Of a stretch of 33,688 nucleotides of DNA, positions 8,212 to 19,376 are shown one piece after another (position 1 is the first letter of the stretch; every line of letters begins with the position of its first letter). The position numbers were made by a program, and so were the translations under genes. The stretch spans positions 1 through 33,688 of the forward strand of contig NZ_FQYX01000038.1 in NCBI RefSeq assembly GCF_900141935.1. The letters are read 5' to 3'. Below the pieces are notes generated by a model. The model made no database searches. It was not told where the DNA came from and was given only the letters and a program-made list of their open reading frames with translations. This DNA comes from Arenibacter nanhaiticus (GTDB lineage: Bacteria; Bacteroidota; Bacteroidia; Flavobacteriales; Flavobacteriaceae).

Positions 8212-9951
8212 ATGAAAAAAATAAAATACATTGCATTTTTGTTACTAGGGGTCTTTGCTATCTCTTGTAGTGATGATATGCTAAACAAACTTCCGGAAGA
8301 TGAAATTTCTCCGGAACAATATTGGAAAACTCCCAATGACCTAGCCTTGTTCTTGAATCAATTCTATACCACATTCCCTGTCCATAGCGGCTGGAATGGT
8401 GGAATATTCGAGTTTGATAACAACAGTGATAACTTGGCCGATGTTAGTATCAATACAAGGTTTGTAGGTAGTAATACCACTGCGCCAACTTCCGATGGTA
8501 ACTGGAACGGAAATTACAGTAATATTAGGAATGTAAACTATTATTTGGAAAATAGTGCCACTGCAGAAGGTCCTGCTGATCTAATAGAGGCCTATAATGG
8601 GGAAGCTTATTTTTTTAGAGCAATGTTTTATTTCGAATTATTGCAAAGATTTGGTGGAGTACCGTATATTGATAAGGTCTTAAATACCGATTCTCCAGAA
8701 TTAATGTCGGCAAGAATGCCAAGAAATGAATTGGCAACAAAAATTATTGAAGACTTGGATAAGGCAATAGCTATGCTTCAGCCAAAAGCATCTACTGAAG
8801 CCTTTAGAGTGCATAGAGGAATGGCATTGGCATTAAAATCGAACGTAGCGCTTTACGAAGGTACTTGGGAGAAATACCACCAAGGAACTCCGTTTGCCGC
8901 TCCTGTGAACGAAAGTGCCAAGTTTTTACAAATGGCTGCAGATGCCGCAGAAACAATAATAAATGAAGGGAATTATGCACTTTACAATAATGGTGAGGCC
9001 AATACTTATTGGGATTTATTCACTAAGGTGGACTATTCTAATATTTCAGAGGTGATGTTTTGGAAGAAATATGACGTTAATGAAGGGATAGAACATAAAG
9101 TTGGTCATTATATTCCTCAAAGTGGAGCAGGTACTGGGGTAACCAAATCCTTAGTAGATTCTTATTTAAGTATAGACGGACAGCCTATAGGCGTAAGTCC
9201 ATTGTACAATTCGAGTCAAGAAAGCAGTCTTTCAGATATTGTTGTGAATAGAGATCCAAGACTAGCCCAGACAATTTGTACTCCTGGAGATCTTATTACT
9301 GAAAGAGATGGTAATGACGATATATTCTTCGAATTTCCAACATTTAGAGAAAATAATGAGGTAGTATCTACTACTGGGTATCAAATTTATAAAGGAGGTA
9401 GTACTGATGAGGAACAAAGATATAACAGTTTTATTGGTGCAATCATTTACCGTTACGCAGAGGTTCTTTTGAATTATGCCGAGGCTAAAGCTGAGTTGGG
9501 AACTTTGACACAAGGAGATTTGGATAAATCTGTTAATCTATTAAGGGCCCGTGTTGGAATGCCTTCACTTACAATTGCTCCGGTTGCAGATCCGAACAAA
9601 GCATTTCCTGGTGTAAGCGATCTTATTAATGAGATAAGAAGAGAGCGTAGAGTAGAATTAGCATTGGAAGGTAAGCGTTTTGATGACCTTATGCGATGGA
9701 AAGCCGATCATCTTATCATTGGGAAAAGACATCAAGGATTTAAAATTGTCGGTAGTGATATGGAAGCTGAATTTCAAGATTTAATAGGAAGTTCTATCCT
9801 TGTTAATGCCGATGGCTATATTGATCCATATATCAACGCTGTTCCGGCCGGATTTGGTTTCAATCCTAATAGAGACTATTTGTCGGCTATTCCATCCGAA
9901 CAAATTGTATTGACAGATGGTGCCATTACACAAAACCCTGGTTGGGAATAG
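8212..9951 (+). CDS. susD: SusD/RagB family nutrient-binding lipoprotein
   Basis: A 579-aa surface lipoprotein that caps the SusC channel and binds the glycan. The lipobox is AISC with Cys19, followed by SDD, a typical Bacteroidota surface-export context. SusD_N-like features are seen at ~25-230 (LNKLPEDEISPEQYW, NYYLENSATAEG, AYFFRAMFYFELLQRFGGVP). The C-terminal SusD domain at ~280-579 shows YRYAEVLLNYAEAKAELG, IRRERRVELALEGKRFDDLMRW and the terminal QNPGWE. It is probably cotranscribed with the preceding susC (12-bp spacing), and a terminator follows. Confidence 0.93.
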   Translation: MKKIKYIAFLLLGVFAISCSDDMLNKLPEDEISPEQYWKTPNDLALFLNQFYTTFPVHSGWNGGIFEFDNNSDNLADVSINTRFVGSNTTAPTSDGNWNGNYSNIRNVNYYLENSATAEGPADLIEAYNGEAYFFRAMFYFELLQRFGGVPYIDKVLNTDSPELMSARMPRNELATKIIEDLDKAIAMLQPKASTEAFRVHRGMALALKSNVALYEGTWEKYHQGTPFAAPVNESAKFLQMAADAAETIINEGNYALYNNGEANTYWDLFTKVDYSNISEVMFWKKYDVNEGIEHKVGHYIPQSGAGTGVTKSLVDSYLSIDGQPIGVSPLYNSSQESSLSDIVVNRDPRLAQTICTPGDLITERDGNDDIFFEFPTFRENNEVVSTTGYQIYKGGSTDEEQRYNSFIGAIIYRYAEVLLNYAEAKAELGTLTQGDLDKSVNLLRARVGMPSLTIAPVADPNKAFPGVSDLINEIRRERRVELALEGKRFDDLMRWKADHLIIGKRHQGFKIVGSDMEAEFQDLIGSSILVNADGYIDPYINAVPAGFGFNPNRDYLSAIPSEQIVLTDGAITQNPGWE

Positions 9952-10033
9952 AAGCTAACAAAGAAATGAATTTCCTAATATAGGAAATCAGTATATATCA
10001 AGTTATTAGTTAGTTTATTTGTTTAGTTTTAGA

Positions 10034-10073
10034 AATCCTGTTCAGTCCTTATTGGCTGAGCAGGATTTTTTTT
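10034..10073 (+). terminator. Terminator after susCD
   Basis: A 14-bp stem with two G-U pairs, AATCCTGTTCAGTC (10034-10047) with GGCTGAGCAGGATT (10054-10067), runs into eight T residues. It lies 82 bp after the susD stop and separates susCD transcription from the glycosidase genes. Confidence 0.82.
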
Positions 10074-10535
10074 GCTTACGAGTTAAGCAAAACTGTTTAT
10101 TTATATGGTTTACAATGGGAATGCAATATTAATCTAAGGTTTTAGTGTCTTTAAGTCCAGGGTTAATAATATTTGTACGACCATTTCTTAAGAAGGCAAG
10201 TAGCGACCGTGAAACGTCTATCCTAATGCAGCCTTCATTAAATATCGTCGCCTTTTTTTTTAGAGGTGTAAATAGGAAATACATATGTCTTGCGTACTAC
10301 AAATTAATTAGATTAAATCGTTGAAGACCCATTTGGTAAAATGATTTTGTATAAAAGCTTTGTTTAATATTTTTTCAGTCCACAAGTGTTTTTGTGGTTA
10401 GGAGCTATACCGGTGTTTGCAATGATATTGATGTGATTGGTAACCAAATTTTTAGTAGTTGGGTATGGGTTTTATAGCTTAAATAAAATATAAAACATTG
10501 ATATGTAGTGGTTAATGTTTTTATAATTGTTTTTG
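10074..10535 (+). other. Long intergenic stretch without a recognisable gene
   Basis: About 460 bases of AT-rich sequence between the susCD terminator and the operator ahead of the GH20 gene. All frames are broken by frequent stops and I see no conserved motif of a protein. A weak GAAGGC/GCCTTC pairing (about 10193-10237) precedes a GTCGCC plus T-run at 10247-10261, which could be a terminator of a short transcript, but the stem is poor. Confidence 0.4.
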
Positions 10536-10565
10536 AAGTAACCTTAATGTATTACTTATGTAACC
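10536..10565 (+). promoter_or_regulatory. GTAACC direct-repeat pair upstream of the glycosidase genes
   Basis: AAGTAACC (10536-10543) and ATGTAACC (10558-10565) are 22 bp apart. The 30 bases that include both repeats align closely with 4934-4964 upstream of susC, including the shared AATGTA after the first copy and CTTATGTAACCTA over the second. The element lies about 170 bp before the GH20 start. It is the likely second promoter of the regulon controlled by the divergent LuxR-type sensor. Binding is inferred. Confidence 0.55.
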
Positions 10566-10735
10566 TAAATGTTGCCTTTTGTTTTTTTAAAGAAGGGAGT
10601 AGAGTTTCTACATTACATTAGGAGAAATATAAAGATTCCGAGGCGTTGGATAACCATTATATACAATTGTACAAGGAAAAGTATTAAAAATAAGAACCTA
10701 ATTAAAAAGAATAGAAATTAAAGAAAGATCAAATT

Positions 10736-12385
10736 ATGAATAGAGTATTATACTTGTTGGTTGCTTTTTGTTCCTTTTGGGCACAAGGACAATTTATCCC
10801 AGCACCCGATAATGTGAGTTATCAAGAAGGTAGTTTTGTGCTAGACAACAGTACAGGGGTTGTTTTAGAAAAAATAAGTAATGACGAAGGGAAAGCCTTA
10901 GTGCAGTACTTGTCTAAAAAGATTGAAGATGAGACGGCTGTTAAGATCAGTCAGAAAAAAACAACCCAAAAGAATATTGTTTTTGAACTGACAGAAAGAG
11001 CCGATAAGGAGCTGGAGGATGAGGGGTATAAGTTAAAAATATCATCTTCAGAGATTCGGATAACGGCTAATTTTAGAGCAGGACTTTTTTATGGAGTACA
11101 GTCGCTGTTGCAATATGTGTATAGCAACAATACCCAACAGCCAATACAATTGGCAAACTTGGAAGTAACAGATTCTCCCAACGTAAAATGGAGAGGGTTT
11201 GTGCTAGATGTGAGCCGGCATTTTTATTCGGTAAAGACCATAAAAGAAATGCTAGATCTTATGGCTTTTTATAAATTGAATGTTTTTCATTGGCACCTTA
11301 CCGATAATGAGGGCTGGCGTTTAGAAATTAAAAAGTATCCTAAATTAACTTCTGTGGGAGCTTGGAGAAAAGAGATCCCAGGAAGTGTAATCTATAAGCC
11401 AGACTCAACCTATGTGAAAAAACTAGACGGAAAACCTTTTATTTATGGGGGTTATTACTCCCAAGATCAGGTAAAAGAAATTGTCGCATATGCGCAAGAA
11501 AGAAATATTACAGTTATTCCAGAAATCGATATGCCAGGGCATTCTGGCGCGGCTTTAACGGCATATCCAGAATTCTCTTGCGAAAAACATATTCAGGAAA
11601 CTCCAAATTCTACCTTATGGAACGGCGTTGTAAATCCATTGGATGTTAATTTAAATTACTGTGCAGGACAAGAATCGACCTTCGAATTTTTGGAGGATGT
11701 GTTAACAGAAGTGTTGGCCCTTTTTCCCTCGACCTACATTCATGTTGGGGGCGATGAAGTAGATAAATCCTATTGGGAAAAATGCGATAAGTGTCAAGTT
11801 AGAATGAAGGAAGAGAAATTAGGGGATGCCCATGAATTACAGAGTTATTTTATAAAAAGAATGGCTAGGTTCTTGGAGGAAAACGACCGTAAACTTATTG
11901 GTTGGGACGAAATTCTGGAAGGTGGAGCACCTAAAAATGCTATGGTAATGAGCTGGAGAGGTGAAAAAGGAGGTATAGCAACGGCCAAATTAAAACAAGA
12001 GGTGATTATGGTACCCAGTAATCCTTTATACTTTAATCGATATCAAGACGATCCCGAGAATGAACCTTTTGCTGCGAGTTTTTCTATCAACACTTTAGAA
12101 AAGGTTTACCAATATAATATTATTCCCGATGTCCTTTCCGAAGAAGAAAAAAAATACATAAAAGGGGCGCAATTTGCCATATGGACCGAGTTTATATCTT
12201 CTGTAGAGCATTTAGAATATATTTTATTGCCTAGAATGCCGGCTTTTGCCGAAAATTTGTGGTCTAAGCCCCAAAATAAAAATTATGAAGATTTTATCTC
12301 GCGCTTACATAAGGGACATTTTGAATATTGGAAGCGAAATGGAATACGTTTCCATCCCAAAGAATATCAAAAGTCGATTTATTAA
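10736..12385 (+). CDS. GH20 beta-N-acetylhexosaminidase
   Basis: A 549-aa exo-enzyme that removes terminal beta-linked GlcNAc or GalNAc by substrate-assisted catalysis. A signal peptide (1-~18, ends WAQGQ) is followed by a GH20b N-terminal alpha/beta domain at ~20-145 and the catalytic barrel at ~150-500. Diagnostic motifs are RGFVLDVSRHF (153-163), HWHLTDNEGWR (185-195), PEIDMPGHS (262-270) and the catalytic Asp-Glu pair D340-E341 in HVGGDEV. There is no lipobox, so it is probably periplasmic. It is the first of three glycosidase genes and follows the GTAACC operator. Linkage preference (GlcNAc or GalNAc) cannot be told from the motifs. Confidence 0.93.
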   Translation: MNRVLYLLVAFCSFWAQGQFIPAPDNVSYQEGSFVLDNSTGVVLEKISNDEGKALVQYLSKKIEDETAVKISQKKTTQKNIVFELTERADKELEDEGYKLKISSSEIRITANFRAGLFYGVQSLLQYVYSNNTQQPIQLANLEVTDSPNVKWRGFVLDVSRHFYSVKTIKEMLDLMAFYKLNVFHWHLTDNEGWRLEIKKYPKLTSVGAWRKEIPGSVIYKPDSTYVKKLDGKPFIYGGYYSQDQVKEIVAYAQERNITVIPEIDMPGHSGAALTAYPEFSCEKHIQETPNSTLWNGVVNPLDVNLNYCAGQESTFEFLEDVLTEVLALFPSTYIHVGGDEVDKSYWEKCDKCQVRMKEEKLGDAHELQSYFIKRMARFLEENDRKLIGWDEILEGGAPKNAMVMSWRGEKGGIATAKLKQEVIMVPSNPLYFNRYQDDPENEPFAASFSINTLEKVYQYNIIPDVLSEEEKKYIKGAQFAIWTEFISSVEHLEYILLPRMPAFAENLWSKPQNKNYEDFISRLHKGHFEYWKRNGIRFHPKEYQKSIY

Positions 12386-12458
12386 GACTGCTGTGGACGG
12401 TTTTGACGATTCTTTTTTGAAGTTTAAGAAAAGGGTTGTAATTATGTCAGACATAATA

Positions 12459-12490
12459 AATCCGAAGCGGAGTCATAGCCGTTTCGGATT
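12459..12490 (+). terminator. Intercistronic hairpin between GH20 and GH2 genes
   Basis: A 12-bp stem with one G-U pair, AATCCGAAGCGG (12459-12470) with CCGTTTCGGATT (12479-12490) around an 8-base loop. No T-tract follows (GAATTAATTT), so it is more likely a partial terminator or an mRNA-end/processing hairpin than a full stop. It ends 21 bases before the GH2 start. Confidence 0.5.
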
Positions 12491-12502
12491 GAATTAATTT
12501 AG

Positions 12503-15676
<3,174 letters not shown>

Positions 15677-15757
15677 AAATAATGGAAGAAATGGTTTCAA
15701 AGGATGTTATATTTTTGAACTACCATGAATTAATAGGAATTTAATAAATTAAAATAC

Positions 15758-17032
15758 ATGTATAAATTAATAGGAGCTACTTTTTCAATAGTATTTCTGT
15801 TGTGGGGGAATGACATTGATCCAAAAAAGAAAAACAAAACTCAAGAAAGAAAAGTAGCGGTCGTAAACCAACAGTTTCAGCCTCCGATGATGGGGTGGGC
15901 CAGTTGGAACAACTATAGGGTGAATATCAATGAGGACATCATAAAAGCACAGGCCGATGCCATGGCTACATCTGGACTAAAAGATGTTGGCTATTCTTAT
16001 ATTAATGTAGACGACGGATTTTTTGGGGGGAGAGATGAAAATGGCGCCCTATTGTATCATAAGGAGCGTTTTCCTAGCGGGATGAAATCGCTTGCCAAGT
16101 ACATACATTCCAACGGGTTAAAGGCAGGGATATATTCGGATGCAGGGATTAATACCTGTGCGTCTTATTGGGATAAGGATACCATTGGTGTAGGCATGGG
16201 ATTGTACGGTCACGAATACCAAGACTTAACTGTATTTCTTAAAAAGTGGGATTACGACTTCATCAAAATCGATTGGTGTGGCGGAGAATGGTTAGGATTA
16301 GATGAAGAGTCTAGATATACGGCCATTGGGAAGATGATCAAAGAGATCAAGCCTTCGGCCCAATACAATGTTTGTAGATGGGAATTTCCAGGGGAGTGGG
16401 TAACACAGGTAGCCGATTCATGGCGGATTTCTGGGGATATTGATAACACCTTTGAATCTATTTTGCATATTATTGACCTGAATGCCGATTTGTGGATGCA
16501 TAGCAGTGCCGGGCATTACAATGATATGGATATGCTTCAGGTGGGTAGAGGAATGACTTATGAAGAAGATAAGGCGCATTTCTCTATGTGGAGTATAATG
16601 CATTCGCCGCTTTTGTTAGGAAACGACCTGACCACCATGAGCAAAGAAACCTTAGATATTGTAACCAACGAAGAAATAATCGCCCTTAATCAAAGTCCGT
16701 TTGTATACCAAGCAAGACGTTTGGTAGACCAAGGAGATTTGGAGGTATGGGCTAAGCCTATGGTTTCTACCATGAGTGGGGAAGTAGCTGTGGCGCTTTT
16801 AAACCGTTCTAAAGAAACTGCTACGATGCGTCTCGATATGGAAACCATTGGGATCGATACCGATAAAGGGTATACTATGCGCGATCTATGGGCTAAGAAA
16901 GACTTTTCCGTTTCAAAAGAAGATTACAAAACCTTTACGGTTCCAGCACATGGTGTGGTGGTTTTAAAAGTAAAAGGAACGGCATTGCCTTATAACCGTT
17001 TTCAGTATAAAGATAAGGCTGTAACTCCTTAA
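15758..17032 (+). CDS. GH27 alpha-galactosidase / alpha-N-acetylgalactosaminidase
   Basis: A 424-aa clan GH-D enzyme that removes terminal alpha-galactose or alpha-GalNAc. A short hydrophobic N-terminus (3-17) acts as a signal or anchor, without a clear cleavage site or lipobox. Barrel motifs are PPMMGWASWNNY (42-53), YINVDDGF (81-88), GIYSDAG, YDFIKIDWCGG with nucleophile D172, and SWRISGDID with acid/base D227. NDMDMLQVG and SIMHSPLLLGNDL follow, then a small C-terminal beta domain. The Cys in DWCGG and at NTCASYW fit the usual disulfides. It lies last in the glycosidase cluster and a terminator follows. GH27 members mostly act on alpha-Gal; GalNAc specificity or another activity is possible. 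Confidence 0.9.
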   Translation: MYKLIGATFSIVFLLWGNDIDPKKKNKTQERKVAVVNQQFQPPMMGWASWNNYRVNINEDIIKAQADAMATSGLKDVGYSYINVDDGFFGGRDENGALLYHKERFPSGMKSLAKYIHSNGLKAGIYSDAGINTCASYWDKDTIGVGMGLYGHEYQDLTVFLKKWDYDFIKIDWCGGEWLGLDEESRYTAIGKMIKEIKPSAQYNVCRWEFPGEWVTQVADSWRISGDIDNTFESILHIIDLNADLWMHSSAGHYNDMDMLQVGRGMTYEEDKAHFSMWSIMHSPLLLGNDLTTMSKETLDIVTNEEIIALNQSPFVYQARRLVDQGDLEVWAKPMVSTMSGEVAVALLNRSKETATMRLDMETIGIDTDKGYTMRDLWAKKDFSVSKEDYKTFTVPAHGVVVLKVKGTALPYNRFQYKDKAVTP

Positions 17033-17061
17033 GTCTGCGAGAAAATAAATGTATCAAAAAT

Positions 17062-17091
17062 AGCGGGGCATAGTAATGTCTCGCTTTTTTT
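17062..17091 (+). terminator. Terminator after the GH27 gene
   Basis: A 10-bp stem with two G-U pairs, AGCGGGGCAT (17062-17071) with ATGTCTCGCT (17076-17085), has a 4-base loop and is followed by a T-tract to 17091. It starts 29 bp after the GH27 stop. Confidence 0.85.
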
Positions 17092-17211
17092 GTTAAATTT
17101 TTAGAAATGGCTCCTTTAGGGGCCACAGTCTTAATATAATGGGTTGAATTAGTAAGTCTTTAAATAGGTGTTTATGAGAAGCAAACTCTTAGAGTGTTTT
17201 TAAAATTTTGA

Positions 17212-17429
17212 AAAGACACTATCCCGCCAATATTGACCGAAAACGATTTAAATAGACTGGTTTGCAATTCTTCGTACCAAGATTTACTAAAAAGGTTTCG
17301 TTCTTATCGCTCTGAAGGTATTTATACGCCCCTACAAAGGAAGGAACTATTGTATTTCTAGGATATGATGGAGGAGGAAAATGGAGAGGTAAGGCTGGCG
17401 ATGCCTATGTGGCTTTTGCCTTGCCTTAG
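17212..17429 (+). pseudogene. Relic of a PQQ-dependent (quinoprotein) glucose dehydrogenase-like gene
   Basis: The first frame reads LTENDLNRLV...FRSYRSEGIYTP to about 17331. After loss of one base in a C-run near 17331-17334 the next frame continues PTKEGTIVFLGYDGGGKWRG...GDAYVAFALP and a stop at 17427-17429. The pattern R..G.(F/Y).PP...GT..F.G.DGG..W.G and an AYVAFALP-like end are typical of membrane/soluble quinoprotein sugar dehydrogenases. At least one frameshift, an internal deletion between KAGD and AYVAF (usually over 50 residues lie there), an odd GKWRGKAG, and loss of the whole 5' part mark it as a decayed remnant. The family call rests on motifs only. Confidence 0.6.
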
Positions 17430-17457
17430 AGCCTATTAGTCATGAACGCTGTGATAA

Positions 17458-18015
17458 TTATTCTTTTAAAAGAAAAAATAAGATGAGGCCATCCTTAAAT
17501 TCCTCTCTTATTTTTGTAAAAGCAATCCGCATTTGAGATTCCACTGTTTTTATGGAGATCCCCAGTTCATCGGCAATTTCTTTATATTTTAAGCCCTTAA
17601 GTTTTAGGTTTAGGATTTCTTGGCAACGTTCTGGTAATTGCTCAATACTCTTTTTAAGGCGGTTGGTATAATCTTCGCTATCTATGTCATTTGTTTCGAT
17701 AACTTCTTGTAAGGCTTCTTGCTTTAAATCCTCTAAGAAGGTTTGTTCTTTATTCCTTTGTCTTAAACTTTGTAAAAATAAATTATTGGACATTTTATAG
17801 AGGTAACTCTTGATAGAGGTGTGAATCACTATTGTTTCTCGTTTTCTCCACAACGTAACAAAAGTCAATTGTGCCAACTCTTCTGCCGTATCCAAGTCGG
17901 TTGTAAAACCTTTTAAATAGGCGCAAAGAGGTTGGTAATGAGTGTCAAAAAGCAATTTAAATGCGCTCTGGTCTCCATTTTTAATACCATCAATCAAATG
18001 CTTCTGATCTCTCAA
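17458..18015 (-). CDS. ECF RNA polymerase sigma factor (FecI-like, Bacteroidota expansion family)
   Basis: A 185-aa group-4 sigma factor. Region 2 lies at ~20-95 (SAFKLLFDTHYQPLCAYLKGF, AEELAQLTFVTLWRKRE, SYLYKMSNNLFLQSLRQR). Region 4 lies at ~120-172 (QLPERCQEILNLKLKGLKYKEIADELGISIKTVESQM). The predicted start is TTG: the only nearby upstream ATG reads MNN then stop, and no ATG exists before region 2. It is divergent from the fecR-like gene with 111 bp between, so it is likely the sigma controlled by that anti-sigma and driving the STN-SusC locus. It ends close to the quinoprotein relic and converges on the GH27 gene. Confidence 0.88.
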   Translation of the reverse strand: MRDQKHLIDGIKNGDQSAFKLLFDTHYQPLCAYLKGFTTDLDTAEELAQLTFVTLWRKRETIVIHTSIKSYLYKMSNNLFLQSLRQRNKEQTFLEDLKQEALQEVIETNDIDSEDYTNRLKKSIEQLPERCQEILNLKLKGLKYKEIADELGISIKTVESQMRIAFTKIREEFKDGLILFFLLKE

Positions 18016-18126
18016 TTGTTCATCGTTTTTTTTATAGAAAGTGACAATAATATAAATAAATTAAAAAAATGTTAAGGGTAAATCATTTTTTCTGCATCAT
18101 ATAAGTGTACGCTAAATTTTTAAGGG

Positions 18127-19281
18127 TTGAAAAAGATTATAATTAAATATTTGAACGAAGAGATTTCTAAGGAGGAATTGCAGCTGTTGAGTGCATGGGT
18201 TAAAAAACCTGAAAATCAGGAAACCTTTAAATCTTATGTGCAAATAAATCATAAGCTGAACAAAACGTATCAAAAAGTAGATGCTGACAAAGCCTATAAA
18301 AAGATATTGGATCAACTCGATGATGTTCATTTAGAAAAAAGACCACAAATTATAAAGATTTCTTCAAATTGGTTGAGATATGCAGCGGTATTTATAGGTT
18401 TTCTCCTAATTGGTGTTGTGTTGATAAAGAAATTGGACAAAGAAGATAGTTTTGTCAGTACTTCAAATATTACCTTGGAGCTAGAAGATGGTAGTATCCA
18501 AATCGTGCATGAAAACCAAAATACAGTTATTGTAGATTCATTAGGACTAATTGTTTCTGAACAAAAAGAAAACGAATTGATTTATTTCGATAAGGTAGCA
18601 TTAAGAGGCGCAGAAGAAAAAGAACCCCATTTTAATATCTTAAAAGTACCCTACGGTAAAACTTTCGGCATAGCACTTTCCGACGGTTCTAAAATTACTT
18701 TGAATGCCGGGTCACAACTAAAATATCCAGTTCATTTTGTCAAGGGAAAAAAACGGTCTGTAATTTTAAACGGAGAAGCGTATTTTGATATAGCCAAGGA
18801 TACAGAACACCCTTTTGTGGTAAATACTAAGGATATGGACATTCAGGTATTAGGTACACAGTTTAATGTAACCTCTTATACACAGGACGAGAAAACCTAT
18901 ACGGTATTGGTAGAAGGTAAAGTAGCTGCCAAAAGTAAATTGCAAGAAAACGATTCCATCATATTAAGTCCAAATCAAAGAGTCTTTTTTGAGGAGGGGT
19001 ATTTAAAGCATGAATCAGTGAAAATCGAAAAATATGTAGGATGGCTTTCAGGGCAGTTAGTGTTTATAGATGATTCTTTTGCCGTTATTGCTCATAAGCT
19101 AGAAAGGAAATTTGACCTTAAGATCGTTAATGAGTATCCGGCACTTGATGACATTACTATTACAGCGACTTTTAAAGATCAGGATATCCATGAAATATTA
19201 AAAACCTTTCAAACCTATCTACCTTTTAAGTACACCATAAAAAATGGAACGGTTACTATAACGGAACCAGATCAAAAATAA
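18127..19281 (+). CDS. fecR: FecR-family anti-sigma factor
   Basis: A 384-aa inner-membrane anti-sigma regulator. The cytoplasmic N-terminus (1-80, YLNEEISKEELQLLSAWVKKPENQE) binds sigma, one membrane segment lies at ~84-102, the FecR domain at ~172-268 (VPYGKTFGIALSDGSKITLNAG, GEAYFDIAKDTEHPFVV, VLGTQFNVTSY, VLVEGKVA) and a DUF4974/STN-like C-terminal domain at ~310-380 (DDSFAVIAHKLERKFDLKI, ITATFKDQDIHEIL) contacts the transporter. The start is TTG at 18127; the next in-frame ATG is deep in the FecR domain, so TTG or another non-ATG codon must be used. It is followed by a hairpin and the STN-containing susC, the standard transmembrane signalling order. Confidence 0.9.
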   Translation: MKKIIIKYLNEEISKEELQLLSAWVKKPENQETFKSYVQINHKLNKTYQKVDADKAYKKILDQLDDVHLEKRPQIIKISSNWLRYAAVFIGFLLIGVVLIKKLDKEDSFVSTSNITLELEDGSIQIVHENQNTVIVDSLGLIVSEQKENELIYFDKVALRGAEEKEPHFNILKVPYGKTFGIALSDGSKITLNAGSQLKYPVHFVKGKKRSVILNGEAYFDIAKDTEHPFVVNTKDMDIQVLGTQFNVTSYTQDEKTYTVLVEGKVAAKSKLQENDSIILSPNQRVFFEEGYLKHESVKIEKYVGWLSGQLVFIDDSFAVIAHKLERKFDLKIVNEYPALDDITITATFKDQDIHEILKTFQTYLPFKYTIKNGTVTITEPDQK

Positions 19282-19292
19282 TTAATAAAAAA

Positions 19293-19322
19293 ATAGGGAA
19301 AATGCGGCAACATTTCCCCTAT
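19293..19322 (+). terminator. Hairpin between fecR and the STN-SusC gene
   Basis: A 12-bp stem with one mismatch, ATAGGGAAAATG (19293-19304) with CATTTCCCCTAT (19311-19322), and a 6-base loop CGGCAA. No strong T-tract follows. It probably attenuates or processes the transcript so that the transporter mRNA is separate from, or more abundant than, fecR mRNA. Confidence 0.5.
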
Positions 19323-19376
19323 TACTTTAAATCCAAATTTAACTGAAATATACACCAATTAAATCCAAGTAAATTT

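Noticed and set aside
12246-12497. An 83-codon plus-strand frame across the end of the GH20 gene
   Set aside because: It overlaps GH20 in another frame and ends within the intercistronic hairpin; no motif.
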